Positions 9,845 through 19,649 of a stretch of 64,000 nucleotides of DNA are shown in pieces. Within the stretch, counting starts at the first letter, position 1. The number at the start of each line of letters is the position of its first letter. Origin of the DNA: Symbiodinium natans (Eukaryota > Sar > Dinophyceae > Suessiales > Symbiodiniaceae); contig CAJNDS010001968.1 in the NCBI GenBank assembly GCA_905221605.1, positions 1-64,000 of the forward strand, written 5' to 3'. The translations under genes were made by a program, and so were the position numbers. Under the pieces are notes generated by a model, which had not been told where the DNA came from, did not search any database, and saw nothing but the letters and a program-made list of their open reading frames with translations.

Positions 9845-11296
9845 ATGCCCCTTTCACTTGAGGTGAGCCTGCTAAGTGGCAGGACCGTTTCACTGGAAGC
9901 TGAGCCGGATGAGTCCGTAGAAGTGTTGAAGAGCAGGGCACAGAGAGCTCTCGCGGTTGGCAGGGGCAAACTCTTAGACTCCTCCGGAGGCGTTCTGGAT
10001 GGAGCAGCCAAGATTCAGGAATGTGGGCTGCAGAGCGGCGACACGCTGACCTTGCAGATCAGCACAGTTCAGGTTCGCGGCAACAGCACCGCATTTGCTG
10101 CTATCCTCGGCGAGGGGTCTGTTGTGACCTGGGGAAATCCGGAGGATGGGAGCGACAGCAGAGCTGTGCAAGATCAGCTGAAGGACGTGCAGCAAATCCA
10201 AGCTACCGATTACGCTTTTGCTGCCATTCTGGTCTCTGGGTCTGTCGTCAGCTGGGGCAACGCTGCTTATGGCGGCGACAGCAGTGACATCAAAGACCTG
10301 CTGAAGAATGTGTTCCAGATTCAAGCTACCAGATGGGCTTTTGCTGCCATTCTGGGTGAGGGGTCTGTTGTGACCTGGGGAGATCGCGACCAGGGCGGCA
10401 GCAGCGATGATGTGCAAGATCAGTTGAAGGACGTGCAGCAAATCCAAGCTACTGACAAAGCGTTTGCAGCCATTCGAGTCGATGGGTCTGTTGTGACCTG
10501 GGGCAATGCTGACTCGGGTGGCGACAGCAGTGCGGTGCAAGATCAGCTGAAGAGCGTGAAACAGATACAGGCTACCGATTCGGCTTTTGCAGCCCTTCTG
10601 GTGGATGGGTCTGTTGTGACCTGGGGCGATGCTGGCTCGGGTGGCGACAGCAGTGATGTGCAAGATCAACTGAAGGGTGTGCACCACATCCAGGCTAGCA
10701 GCTTGGCTTTTGCCGCTATTCTGGGCGATGGTTCCGTAGTGACCTGGGGCCATGATAGCAGTGGCGGAGACTCCCGCGATGTGCTAGATCAGCTGAACAA
10801 TGTGCGTCAGATCCAAGCTACCAATGCAGCATTTGCTGCTATTCTGGTGGATGGGTCTGTTGTGACCTGGGGGCATGCTGGGGAGGGTGGCGACAGCAGT
10901 GCGGTGCAAGATCAGCTGAAGGATGTGCAGCAGATCCAAGCTACCAGGTACGCTTTTGCTGCCATACTGGTCGATGGGTCTGTTGTGACCTGGGGCAACG
11001 CTTTTCATGGTGGCAACAGCAGCGCAGTGCAAGATATGCTGAAGGACGTGCGGCAAATTCAAGCAAATAGGTATGCTTTTGCTGCCATTCTGGTCGATGG
11101 GTCTGTTGTCACCTGGGGCAGCGCTGCTCATGGTGGCGACAGCAGTTGCATGAAAGTGCTGTTGAAGGACGTGTGCCAAATTCAAGCTACCAGCTGGGCT
11201 TTTGCTGCCATTCTGGGTGAGGGGTCCATGGTTACATGGGGCAACCGTCTGTGTGGTGGTGACAGCGGTGCTGTGCAAGATCAGCTGAGCGTGTAG
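9845..11296 (+). CDS. Ubiquitin-like/RCC1-like repeat protein 3
   Basis: 483 residues, uninterrupted. Residues 1-72 are the ubiquitin-like head; ten 41-residue repeats follow, the second reading QIQATDYAFAAILVSGSVVS. The start is the ATG in 'tttgatcatgccc', conserved in all four copies; a TTG two codons upstream is not needed. Repeat 2 ends 'SSDIKDLLKNV', like repeat 2 of gene 1 ('SSDIKDYLKDV'), so genes 1 and 3 are the closest pair, matching their shared 5' flank. It ends 'VQDQLSV'. No catalytic motif was seen. Confidence 0.88.
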   Translation: MPLSLEVSLLSGRTVSLEAEPDESVEVLKSRAQRALAVGRGKLLDSSGGVLDGAAKIQECGLQSGDTLTLQISTVQVRGNSTAFAAILGEGSVVTWGNPEDGSDSRAVQDQLKDVQQIQATDYAFAAILVSGSVVSWGNAAYGGDSSDIKDLLKNVFQIQATRWAFAAILGEGSVVTWGDRDQGGSSDDVQDQLKDVQQIQATDKAFAAIRVDGSVVTWGNADSGGDSSAVQDQLKSVKQIQATDSAFAALLVDGSVVTWGDAGSGGDSSDVQDQLKGVHHIQASSLAFAAILGDGSVVTWGHDSSGGDSRDVLDQLNNVRQIQATNAAFAAILVDGSVVTWGHAGEGGDSSAVQDQLKDVQQIQATRYAFAAILVDGSVVTWGNAFHGGNSSAVQDMLKDVRQIQANRYAFAAILVDGSVVTWGSAAHGGDSSCMKVLLKDVCQIQATSWAFAAILGEGSMVTWGNRLCGGDSGAVQDQLSV

Positions 11297-11830
11297 CAGC
11301 CGCTGTGACACTGCGAGTGCAGAAGTTGTCCCAGTCGCCAGAGGTATTGCGCGCAACGAATAGAAGACCGACACGGACATGGCCTTTGCAACAGCGTGTG
11401 AAGTTAAGGGTTCAGGTTCGTTCCTTAAAGCCTTTGGTGGCAGTTTCTGATTGAGTGGAGAGAAAGACAGCCACGAAGCAACATGCTTCGCTGACGATTT
11501 TATCACAAGTAGGACGTTGGGATCACGGCATGAGGGTTCTAAACCCGAAGCCCACAATCACACTTTGTTCTGTACTGAATATATAACCCCAAGCCCTATA
11601 AACACTAAACCCTAAACCCTAAACCCTAAACCCTAAGCTTCTTGGTTTTGGGTCTGGGAGGAACTCCCGGCTCAGATACGGGAATGATTGGTTCAGGGTG
11701 TACCTGGACGTCCGTGGTACCATGTGGTACCTATGAACCCAACTCTTACCGCGCTTATAGCCCACTTGTAGAACCATATTGGGGTATTTACAAGTTGGGC
11801 GTATACGTGGGTCAGTTTAGGGTTTAGGGT
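11297..11830 (+). repeat. Conserved 3' flank of the gene cassette, copy 3
   Basis: 'cgctgtgacactgcgagtgc' after the stop, then 'gacatggcctttgcaacagc', 'tttggtggcagtttctgatt' and 'gccacgaagcaacatgcttc', each paired with copy 2. A second block at 11638-11815 matches 8085-8225 and contains 'ccaactcttaccgcgcttat'. Confidence 0.65.
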
Positions 11831-12274
11831 TTAGGGTTAGGCTTCTCAAACACTAAGCCCTACACCCTAAGCCTTAGACCCTAAACCCTACGCCCTAAAC
11901 CTAAGCCCGAAACCCTGAACCCTAAACCGTCGAAGCGCGGGCACGCGCATGGTACGGGATCACAGTCGTAGTTTAGGGCTTATAGGGTTTAGGTCTTGGG
12001 CTCGGGGTTTTTTGTAGGGTGTATAGGGTTTAGGGTCAAGGGTTGAGGGTTCAGGGTTGATACTAGGGTTTATAGTGTTTACAGGGTTAGTGTTAGCAAT
12101 TTCGGTTTTTTTGGTTTTAAGCCCAAGTTTGGCCCGCCGCAAGCCAGCCACATGAAACCCTGAAATTGCAAAACACCAATCTTATGAACCCTATCAACCC
12201 TAGTATAAACCCTAAACCCCAACCTTAAACCCTAACCGCTAAACCCTAAACCCTAAACCCGTTTCATTGTCAAG

Positions 12275-12412
12275 GCTATGGGTGCACTGCTGCAACAAAT
12301 AGCGACGATTCTAACCCACATTCGCCAGAGTGTCCCAAGACGAAGTGAGCCGCTTCTTGGGCAGATGTCGGCCTTAGGAATCGTGAGGATTTCTGAGTGT
12401 TTCGAACCGGAG
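12275..12412 (+). CDS. Candidate exon, 46 codons, unknown protein
   Basis: Opens after 'attgtcaag' and closes at GAG|gtgggg. The peptide (MGALLQQIATILTHIRQSVP and onwards, ending RISECFEPE) has amphipathic character and non-repetitive composition. CCCTAAA lies on its left and gtttaggg on its right. An in-frame ATG is its second codon, so it could also be a first exon. Not recognised. Confidence 0.42.
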
Positions 12413-12427
12413 GTGGGGTTCTTGGGG

Positions 12428-12562
12428 TTTAGGGTTTGGGGTTTAGGGTTTGGGGTTTAGGGTTTGGGGTTTGGGGTTTAGGGTTTGGGGTTTAGGGTTT
12501 GGGGTTTCGGGTTTCGGGTTTGGGGTTGAGGGTTTGGGGTTTAGGGTTGGGGTTTTGGGTTA
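12428..12562 (+). repeat. Degenerate TTTAGGG/TTTGGGG array
   Basis: Alternating TTTAGGG and TTTGGGG units, directly downstream of the 12275-12412 candidate exon. Confidence 0.85.
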
Positions 12563-12738
12563 TATATTCATATCAAGCCTAAGTAGCCTCAACATCGTCA
12601 TCTGTATGTAAAGTCCGTTAGAAGGGCCCCTTTCTTTGGCAGGGCTCAGACTCATTGCCTCAAACCCGAAATGCCTAACCCTAGGCCTTAAAGTCCTACA
12701 GCCCCAAAAACTCAACCTAAGGTCGACTTTTTCTGTAG

Positions 12739-12797
12739 GTCATTGCAAGGAAACCCCTTTTGGAGGATACAAAAAAAGTAGCTTTGGGGTTCTTAAG
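12739..12797 (+). CDS. Candidate exon with aldehyde-dehydrogenase-like motif
   Basis: Acceptor 'actttttctgtag' and donor 'cttaag|gtaagc' are both close to consensus. The peptide HCKETPFGGYKKSSFGVLK contains PFGGYKKSSFG, which resembles the 'PFGG-x-K-x-SG-x-G' segment near the C-terminus of aldehyde dehydrogenases; the usual Gly is Ser here. Only one exon of such a gene is visible and no catalytic Cys or Glu segment was found, so this may be a fragment or chance. The in-frame open sequence extends upstream to 12636. Confidence 0.4.
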
Positions 12798-12934
12798 GTA
12801 AGCCCGAACCTTAAACCCTCAACCCTCAACTCCCTCAACCCTAAACCCTAAAACCCTAAACCCTAAACCCCAAACCCTAAACCTTAAACCCTAAAATCCC
12901 TAAGCGCGAAAGGCCTGTTGCCTGGGCTTCCCAG

Positions 12935-13010
12935 AGAATCTTCCGCAGGGATCGCTGCGCCGCAGCAAAAGCGACCAGAAGTCCCTGCGCTGCTCTCCCA
13001 TAGTGCTAGG
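12935..13010 (+). CDS. Candidate exon, basic peptide
   Basis: Follows 'gggcttcccag' and closes at CTAGG|gttgag. The peptide NLPQGSLRRSKSDQKSLRCS is Ser/Arg/Lys-rich. CCCTAAA is to the left, and TTGAGGG/TTTAGGG to the right. Not recognised. Confidence 0.33.
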
Positions 13011-13600
13011 GTTGAGGGGATTTTAGGGTCTCAAGGTTCAGGGCTTAGGGTTGAGGGGTTGAGGGGTAGGGTTTAGGGTGAGGGTTTAGGGTTTAGGGTT
13101 TAGGGTTGAGGGTTGAGGGTTTAGAGCTGCGGGTTGAGGGTTTAGAGCCTAGCTAGTTACCAACGCTGTTTCCTTTGTAATCCGTCTATAGGTACATAGT
13201 ACCTATCATACCCATTCTAATTCGGTATGCCCCTATATCGTGCACTTCAGCAGGTTTTGCTGTGTTGATCGTGTTACTGTTCATCGTTTCGGTTTAAGCT
13301 TCAGGCTCGTATGATTGGACGGGCATGTCCTTCGTGCCCTGCCGTTGGCATGTTTGCAGGAGAGTTTGATAGGACGCTGCCACGTTCTGACTATCGCTGC
13401 TGTGTTTGCAGCGCATGTCTGCGAAATGTATGAGCTCTAGCAAGGTTTCTTGCCTGTGGGAGGGCTAAAGTCTAACTAGGGAGTTGGGTGCGGGATTTGT
13501 TTTCCCCTCCTTACAAGTAAGTGAAACCGTACTTAAACCCTAAACCCTATAAACACTGTAAACCCTATAAAGCCTAGACCCTAAACCCCATAAACCCTAA
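13011..13600. other. Mixed telomeric tracts and unique non-coding sequence
   Basis: TTTAGGG/TTGAGGG tract to 13145, then about 350 bp of unique sequence with no convincing frame. Bases 13300-13390 resemble the left edge of the window (100-220), suggesting the beginning of a cassette copy. Confidence 0.5.
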
Positions 13601-14079
13601 ACCCTAATGCCGACGGCCTTCCTGCCGCCTGCTCGGTGCAGTCTGAAGCATGGTTCTATACCGTGCTTCTCCCAGGCAGAGGGGGAAGCGATCTGTTTAC
13701 ACCAGCCCCGAAAACACCCTCGAAGCCTCCTCATCCCTGACCCCAAAGCTGCACAGACACGGCAGTGAGCAGAGATACTTGAGGACTTCATGTGTCGTAG
13801 TAGTGGGGTTGGTGCCCGAAATCAGGTGATCCCCACGTCTAGCGAAGTCCACCCATATACCCGGAAGCCCGAAACCCTTGAAGAGCTCCGCGGTGGGAAG
13901 GCTTTCTCAGTTCAGAGAGTGAGGCAGGACAACTTGAACCATGTCCCTCAACCCCAAAAGCCCCAAAAGCCCTAAAAGCCCAGAGTTTAGGGTTTAGGGT
14001 TTAGGGTCGAACCTCCTCCCCAAAGCCCTCCAGCCCCAGCCCCTCTCGTGCGCCAGCTCTATAAGACCCAAGCCCTTGT

Positions 14080-14133
14080 ATATTTACATATATATATATA
14101 TATATTTACACATATATATATATATATATATCT
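14080..14133. repeat. (AT)n microsatellite
   Basis: Long alternating TA with 'tttaca' interruptions inside the duplicated block. Confidence 0.95.
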
Positions 14134-14280
14134 ATATACATGTAAGGTTTAACCCTGGATGACGCCGAACTCTGAACAGCTCTCCATCTTGGCCTGGATC
14201 CCTCGCGAAGCCATGGATGACTTTCACCCAACCTCGGTGAGCCTGCCCGGGGGTCAGGCGCACACAGGGCATTTTAGGGC

Positions 14281-14470
14281 ATAGGGATAACCCTAAACCC
14301 TAAGCCCTAAACCCTAAACGCTAATCCCTAAACCCTAACCCTAAACCCTAAACCCTAAGCCCTAAGCCCTAAGCCCTAAACCCTAAACCCTAAACCCTAA
14401 ACCCTAAACCCTAAACCCTAAACCCTAAACCCTAAACCCTAAACCCTAAACCCCAAACCCCAAACCCTAC
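14281..14470 (-). repeat. CCCTAAA array
   Basis: About 25 units, including AAGCCCT and AACCCTA variants, immediately after 'tagggcataggga', as at 3862. Confidence 0.9.
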
Positions 14471-15857
14471 CCAGACCCTTCAAAGCCCCAAAGCACTGAC
14501 AGTACCAGCGGTCCCATAGTTCTTGCAGGCTCTAGGTTTAGGGTTTAGGGTTTCTGGTTTAGCGTTTTGGGTTCAGGGTTTAGGGCTAGGGTTTAGGGTT
14601 TAGGGTTTAGGGTTTAGGGTTTAGGGTCTAGGGTCTAGGGTTTAGGGTTTAGGGACCTAGAGTTTAGGTTTCGGGTTTCGGGTTCAGGGGGTCCTTAGGG
14701 GGGTTTTTGGGCAATGAAACTCCAACCAGTTTCGGGCTTGGCTGAACCTTCAGCCCTGTCAGCCCTGCATCTTAGAATCCTAAACCAGTAGGGTTTAGGG
14801 TTTGGGGTTTTAGGGTTTTGGGTTTGGGGTTTGGACTTTGGGGTTGTTGAGTGTAGGGTTTAGGGTTTGGGACCCCCCCTTATACACCTGCTGGCAACCT
14901 TTTAACACATGCTGGGCCTCTTAGCCCCTAAACCCTAGACACTAAACCCTTAACCCTAAACCCTAACCCTAAACCCTAAACCCTCAACCAGGATTTAGGC
15001 TTTGGGGTTTGTGGTTCATTGCAGGCGCTGCTCCTGGTCGGCAGCGCCGCGGCCTGGGGCACAGATCCAGTCCAACACCCTGTGGAGATCCTAATCGCCG
15101 CAAGAATTTTGGGGTTTAGGGTTGGGGTTTGGGGTTTAGGGTTTAGGGTTTAGGGTTTAGGGTTTAGGAGTACCAAACCCGGAGCCCTGAAACCCCAGGG
15201 CCCTATACCCTGAACCGAATACATCCCAACACCCCAACACTCCAAAACCCGAATCCCCGGCCCGAAACCCTACACTTGAAACCCTAAATCCTGAACCTCA
15301 GCTTAACTCCAGATCCCCGAATCTCGTTTGAGGCTTATACCCAAGTATGGATCCCGAATTTAGGCAAGGACCTCTGGTTTAGGGTTGCCAGCCGGGCTTA
15401 CAATGGGTCTATAGGCAAAAGTGGCTCTATCCTTGCTTAAAGTGCCTTTCACCCCGCTAAAGCCTACCCATGAAGCTTCAAGTAGACCCTGCAATCATTA
15501 CAGATTTTGGAGGGTAGGCTTCAGGGTTTTGGGGGTTCAGGGCCTTTTAGGAGCTTTGGCAGATCCAGCGTTTTGCATAAGTGTTTATGCGCCCATGTTT
15601 ATGGCTTTGTTCGCCCCTCCCTTGGACTGAGACACGAGGGCCACCATCCGCCTAGCACCAAACGCCGCAAATCCTAATCCCCAAAACCCCCAAATCCCAA
15701 ACCGCCCCGAAAACCCACAAAACCCCAAACCACCCCACCCCCCTACCCCCCCAAACCCAAAACCCCAAACCCCAAACCCCAAACCCTAAACCCCAAACCC
15801 CAAACCCCAAACCCCAAACCCCAAACCCTAAACCCTAAACCCTAAACCCATTGCCCA

Positions 15858-15938
15858 ACCCGAAGCTGTGAGGTGGTCGGCTTCAGCGCCGTGATGCTGC
15901 ACCACTTCGCGCAGCGGGAAGCCGCCGCCCCGAAACAA
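15858..15938 (+). repeat. Conserved upstream block, copy 4
   Basis: 'gtgaggtggtcggcttcagc' then 'gcaccacttcgcgcagcggg' and 'aagccgccgccccgaaacaa', about 710 bp before gene 4. The extra distance compared with copies 1-3 is due to the CCCTAAA tract at 16220-16298 and the inserted element at 16391-16511. Confidence 0.65.
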
Positions 15939-16346
15939 GGGTTTAGGGTTTAGGGTTTAGGGTGTAGGGTTTAGGGTTTAGGGTTTCGAAACAAGAGCTT
16001 TCGAGGGCTTGGGGATTTGTGGTAAGTGTGGTAAGGGTTAGGGCTTAGGGTTTCGAGACCAGAGCTTTTGAGTGCTTGGATGTTTTATAGTTTTAGAGTT
16101 TCGGGTTTATAGGGTTTGTAGGGTTTTTGGGGTTTACAGAGATAGGGTTGACAAGGTTTACAGGGTTTACAGGAGTCAGATTTGTGGTTCAGGCCTTGGG
16201 CCTGAGGTTTTCAGAAGTGTACGACCTAAACCCGAAACCCTAAACCCTAAACCCCAAACCCTAAACCCCAAACCCCAAACCCTAAACCCTAAACCCTGGT
16301 TTGCTGACCGGTCCAGAGGGTATACGATTTGGGACTGCTTTAGGCT

Positions 16347-16371
16347 TCGAGGCCGGGGGGGGGGGGGGGGG
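16347..16371. repeat. Poly-G run
   Basis: About 20 consecutive G between 'aggcc' and 'caggta'. Confidence 0.9.
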
Positions 16372-16390
16372 CAGGTATCAACTAGGTATC

Positions 16391-16511
16391 TCCTAATTGC
16401 TTAAGACACCCGAAAATTAAAAACATATTCTTCCTTATTAATTAAGGGCAATCTGGGCAATCTACGGATTTTTATTGTTTAATGTTCTTTTGGGGTTCTT
16501 TAGGCAAATAG
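16391..16511. mobile_element. MITE-like palindrome, family H, copy 1
   Basis: Imperfect terminal inverted repeats: 'ctaattgcttaagacacccg' at the left and the reverse complement of 'ggggttctttaggcaaatag' at the right. AT-rich interior, unlike its neighbours. Located in the 5' flank of gene 4 and missing from the flanks of genes 1-3. A related element lies at 19908-20072. Confidence 0.55.
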
Positions 16512-16645
16512 TATGTAGGTTTCGGGCTGGCAGGGTGTGCAAGTCAGGGCCCAATGTCTTGAGCATTGAATGAACGGTGGCGATGTGTCGGGGTTTAGCG
16601 TTGAAGGGTGTGGCAAGATTTCACTGCTCCAGGCGGCTTTTGATC

Positions 16646-18100
16646 ATGCCCCTTTCACTTGAGGTGAGCCTGCTGAGTGGCAGGGCCGTTTCACTGGAAG
16701 CCGAGCCGGATGAGTCTGTAGAAGTGTTGAAGAGCAGGGCACAGAGAGCTCTCGCAGTTGGCAGGGGCAAACTCTTGGACTCCTCGGGAGGCGTTCTGGA
16801 TGGGGCAGCCACGATTCAGGAATGTGGGCTGCAGAGCGGCGACACGCTGACCTTGCAGATGAGCACAGTGCAGGTTCGCGGCAACAACACAGCATTTGCT
16901 GCGATCCTTGGTGATGGGTCTGTTGTGACCTGGGGCTGTCAGAAGTATAATGGCGACAGCATTGATGCGCACTATCAGCTAAAGGATGCGCGGCAGCTCC
17001 AAGCTACCAGCTCGGCTTTTGCTGCCGTTCTGGTCGATGGGTCTGTTGTGACCTGGGGCAGCGCTGAGGATGGCGGCGACAGCAGTGCAGTGCAAGATCA
17101 GCTGAAGGACGTCCAGCATATCCAAGCTACCTGGCTTGCTTTTGCTGCCATTCTGGTTGATGGGTCTGTTGTGACCTGGGGACGCCCTATCTCGGGTAGT
17201 GACAGCAGTGCTGTGCAAGATCAGCTGAAGGGCGTGAAGCAGGTCCAAGCTACCGATTCGGCTTTTGCAGCCATTCTGGTCGATGGGTTTGTTGTGACCT
17301 GGGGCGATGCTGATTGGGGTGGCAACAGCAATGCAGTGCAAGATCAGCTGAAGGATGTGCGGCAGATCCAAGCTACCGAGTCGGCTTTTGCTGCGATTCT
17401 GGCGGATGGGTCTGTTGTGACTTGGGGCAACGCCGATGCTGGCGGCGACGGCAGTGCAGTGCAAGATCAGCTGAAGGACGTGAAGCAGATCCAAGCAACC
17501 GCCCACGCTTTCGCTGCCATTCTGGTCGATGGGTCAGTGGTGACCTGGGGCCATGCTGGCCTCGGTGGCGACAGCAGTGATGTACAAGATCAGCTGAAAG
17601 ACGTGAGTCAGATCCAAGCTACCGACCTGGCGTTTGCGGCCATACTGGGCGATGGGTCTGTTGTGACCTGGGGCTGTCAGAACTATAATGGCGACAGCAT
17701 TGATGCGCACTATCAGCTAAAGGATGCGCGGCAGCTCCAAACTACCAGCTCGGCTTTTGCCGCCATTCTGACGGATGGGTCTGTTGTCACCTGGGGCGAC
17801 TTTGCTCGTGGTGGCGACAGCAGTGCAGTGCAAGATCAGCTGAAGGACGTGCAGCAGATCCAAGCTACCAGCCTCGCGTTTGCCGCCATTCTGGCGGTTG
17901 GGTCTGTCGTGACCTGGGGCGATGCCGAGTTTGGCGGCGACAGCAGTGCAGTGCAAGATCAGCTGAAGGACGTGCAGCAGATCCAAGGTACCGTCGGCGC
18001 TTTTGCTGCCATTCTGGTTGATGGGTCAGTGGTGGCCTGGGGCAATGCTAAGTATGGCGGCGACAGCAGTGCTATGCAAGGGAAGCTGCTGAACTTGTAG
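16646..18100 (+). CDS. Ubiquitin-like/RCC1-like repeat protein 4
   Basis: 484 residues, uninterrupted: ubiquitin-like head then ten 41-residue repeats, ending 'SSAMQGKLLNL'. An internal duplication is visible. The junction of repeats 1-2, 'WGCQKYNGDSIDAHYQLKDA', recurs between repeats 7 and 8 as 'WGCQNYNGDSIDAHYQLKDA' with the same following residues, and is found in no other copy. The start was chosen by homology to the other copies. The 3' flank keeps only 'tcgccagaggtgttgtgc' of the conserved trailer. Function unknown. Confidence 0.88.
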   Translation: MPLSLEVSLLSGRAVSLEAEPDESVEVLKSRAQRALAVGRGKLLDSSGGVLDGAATIQECGLQSGDTLTLQMSTVQVRGNNTAFAAILGDGSVVTWGCQKYNGDSIDAHYQLKDARQLQATSSAFAAVLVDGSVVTWGSAEDGGDSSAVQDQLKDVQHIQATWLAFAAILVDGSVVTWGRPISGSDSSAVQDQLKGVKQVQATDSAFAAILVDGFVVTWGDADWGGNSNAVQDQLKDVRQIQATESAFAAILADGSVVTWGNADAGGDGSAVQDQLKDVKQIQATAHAFAAILVDGSVVTWGHAGLGGDSSDVQDQLKDVSQIQATDLAFAAILGDGSVVTWGCQNYNGDSIDAHYQLKDARQLQTTSSAFAAILTDGSVVTWGDFARGGDSSAVQDQLKDVQQIQATSLAFAAILAVGSVVTWGDAEFGGDSSAVQDQLKDVQQIQGTVGAFAAILVDGSVVAWGNAKYGGDSSAMQGKLLNL

Positions 18101-18627
18101 TGGGCCCTGTGCGTGACTTGACCAATCGCCAGAGGTGTTGTGCACCGCATGGCTCCAAGCAGCACATCCTTCCCCCAAAACACCCTAAACCCCACACCAG
18201 ACCAAAACTAAACCCCAATCCTCAAGCCAACCTCCAAACCCCAAGCCCCAACCTCACCACCTCCCCCCGCCAAAAATAGCAAAATGCTAGACCCCAAGCC
18301 CACATCCCCTAAATGTACACCGCGAGTCCGCAGTCACACCTTGTGGCGTGCAGTTTCCTTCTTGGACTAGGGCCTAGGCTTTAGGGTTTAGGGTTTAGGG
18401 TTTAGGGTTTAGGGTTAGGGTCTAGGATGTCATAAACTCTTTACCTCAACCCTAAACCCACAAACCTTCTGGCCCCCTGTGAACCGCGGCAGAAAAAGCC
18501 CTCATCCCGATCCAGGATTCCCTAAACCCTAAACCCTAAACCCTAAACCCTAAGCCCTAAGCCCTAAGCCCTAAACCCGAAACCCGAAACCCATTTTTAT
18601 AGAAACAGTTGAAGTAGCGAGTCTTAG
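18101..18627. other. Degenerate telomeric sequence downstream of gene 4
   Basis: Pyrimidine-rich CCCCAAACC sequence (18175-18260), a TTTAGGG tract (18376-18420) and a CCCTAAA tract (18520-18595). No gene seen. Confidence 0.6.
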
Positions 18628-18685
18628 GGGCAGAGATGCTTGTCGCTGGGGCTTGGTCCGCTTGGTTGTCAGCCGAGTGCTCAGG
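18628..18685 (+). CDS. Candidate exon, low confidence
   Basis: Between 'gagtcttag' and CAGG|gtttcaa. One frame reads MLVAGAWSAWLSAEC, mildly hydrophobic. Two frames are open, so the coding frame is uncertain. Confidence 0.25.
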
Positions 18686-18820
18686 GTTTCAATGGTTTGA
18701 GGGCCCTTAGGCAAAAAGCTGCAGGTGTTCGGGTTTAGGGTTTAGGGTTTAGGGTTTAGGGCTTAGGGCTTAGGGCTTAGGGCTTAGGGCTTAGGGCTTA
18801 GGGTTTAGGGTCAAGGTCAG

Positions 18821-18914
18821 CTGGTTCTCCTTCCTGACCTCCCTGGCCGGATTCGTGCTTTCCTTCATCATCATCACCCTAGCGGGGCGCCTGGCGTGCG
18901 CACGTGGCTGGAAT
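18821..18914 (+). CDS. Candidate exon encoding a membrane segment
   Basis: Opens after 'caaggtcag' and closes at AAT|gtagga. The 31 codons read WFSFLTSLAGFVLSFIIITL then AGRLACARGWN: a clear transmembrane helix followed by a basic turn. GC-rich third positions contrast with the surrounding TTTAGGG tract. Family not recognised. Confidence 0.48.
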
Positions 18915-19046
18915 GTAGGATTTTAGGTTTTTTATAGGCCTAGGGTTTAGGGTATGACCCTAAACCCTGAACCCTAAACCCTCTTTTCGGGACCTTATTG
19001 AATAGAATAGGACACCTTTAGAAGCAGCTTGAAGCAGCTTCCCCTT

Positions 19047-19114
19047 ACCTCCAGGTTCATGGTACTTCTCACCCAACTATAACTGTACTTATGACCCTCT
19101 TATAAGCCCCTTAA
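19047..19114 (+). mobile_element. Half copy of palindromic element family A
   Basis: Left half only: 'acctccaggttcatggtact' through 'cttataagcccctta'. The expected right half is replaced by a TTTAGGG tract starting at 19116. Confidence 0.55.
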
Positions 19115-19444
19115 GGGTTTAGGGTTTAGGGTTTAGGTTTAAGGTTTAGGGTAATATACGTAGTTATATGGGACCCCTGGCTTTTCCCCTTATCTCTTCA
19201 GTGTATCAACTCTGCACTCCGGGGCTTTAGGACTAACAGGCGCGCGGAGCAGTTTTGTATTTAGGGTATCAGGATCTTGTACAGGGACTACAGTCCCCTA
19301 AACCCTAGACCCTAAACCCTAAACGCCCTAAACGCCCTAGACCCTAAACCCTAAACTTGCCCTAAACCCTAGACCCTAAACCCACCCTAAACCCTAAACG
19401 CCCTATACCCTAAGCCGCCCTAGCCCCGAGCCGATGATGGTCAG

Positions 19445-19485
19445 AAGGCGACGTCCGATCTTCGGAGCATGTGGCAGTTGATCGC
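19445..19485 (+). CDS. Candidate exon, end uncertain
   Basis: After 'gatgatggtcag' the frame reads KATSDLRSMWQLIA. No GT donor is visible before the CCCTAAA sequence resumes, so the right end is open. Confidence 0.23.
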
Positions 19486-19649
19486 CCTAGACCCTAAAGC
19501 CTAAACCCTGAACGCTGAACCCTAAATCCTGAACTAAACCCTAAGCCCTAAACCCTCAACCGCCCCTTTAAGGGGTTTGGGGTTTAGGGTGGCTTTAGGG
19601 TTGGTCTCTTGTGGTTAGGATCTAGGTTAGGCGCACGCAAGCGGCTGCA

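Larger units (their letters stand above)
13700..16040. repeat. Cassette upstream block A, second copy
   Basis: Matches 3.2-5.99 kb in order: 'gctgcacagacacggcagtg' at 13748, 'gggaaggctttctcagttca' at 13896, 'gccatggatgactttcaccc' at 14210, 'catgaagcttcaagtagacc' at 15468, and the 'tgactgagacac' type block near 15620. The copies diverge by indels and by the length and type of telomeric tract, so the duplication is not recent. Confidence 0.6.
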
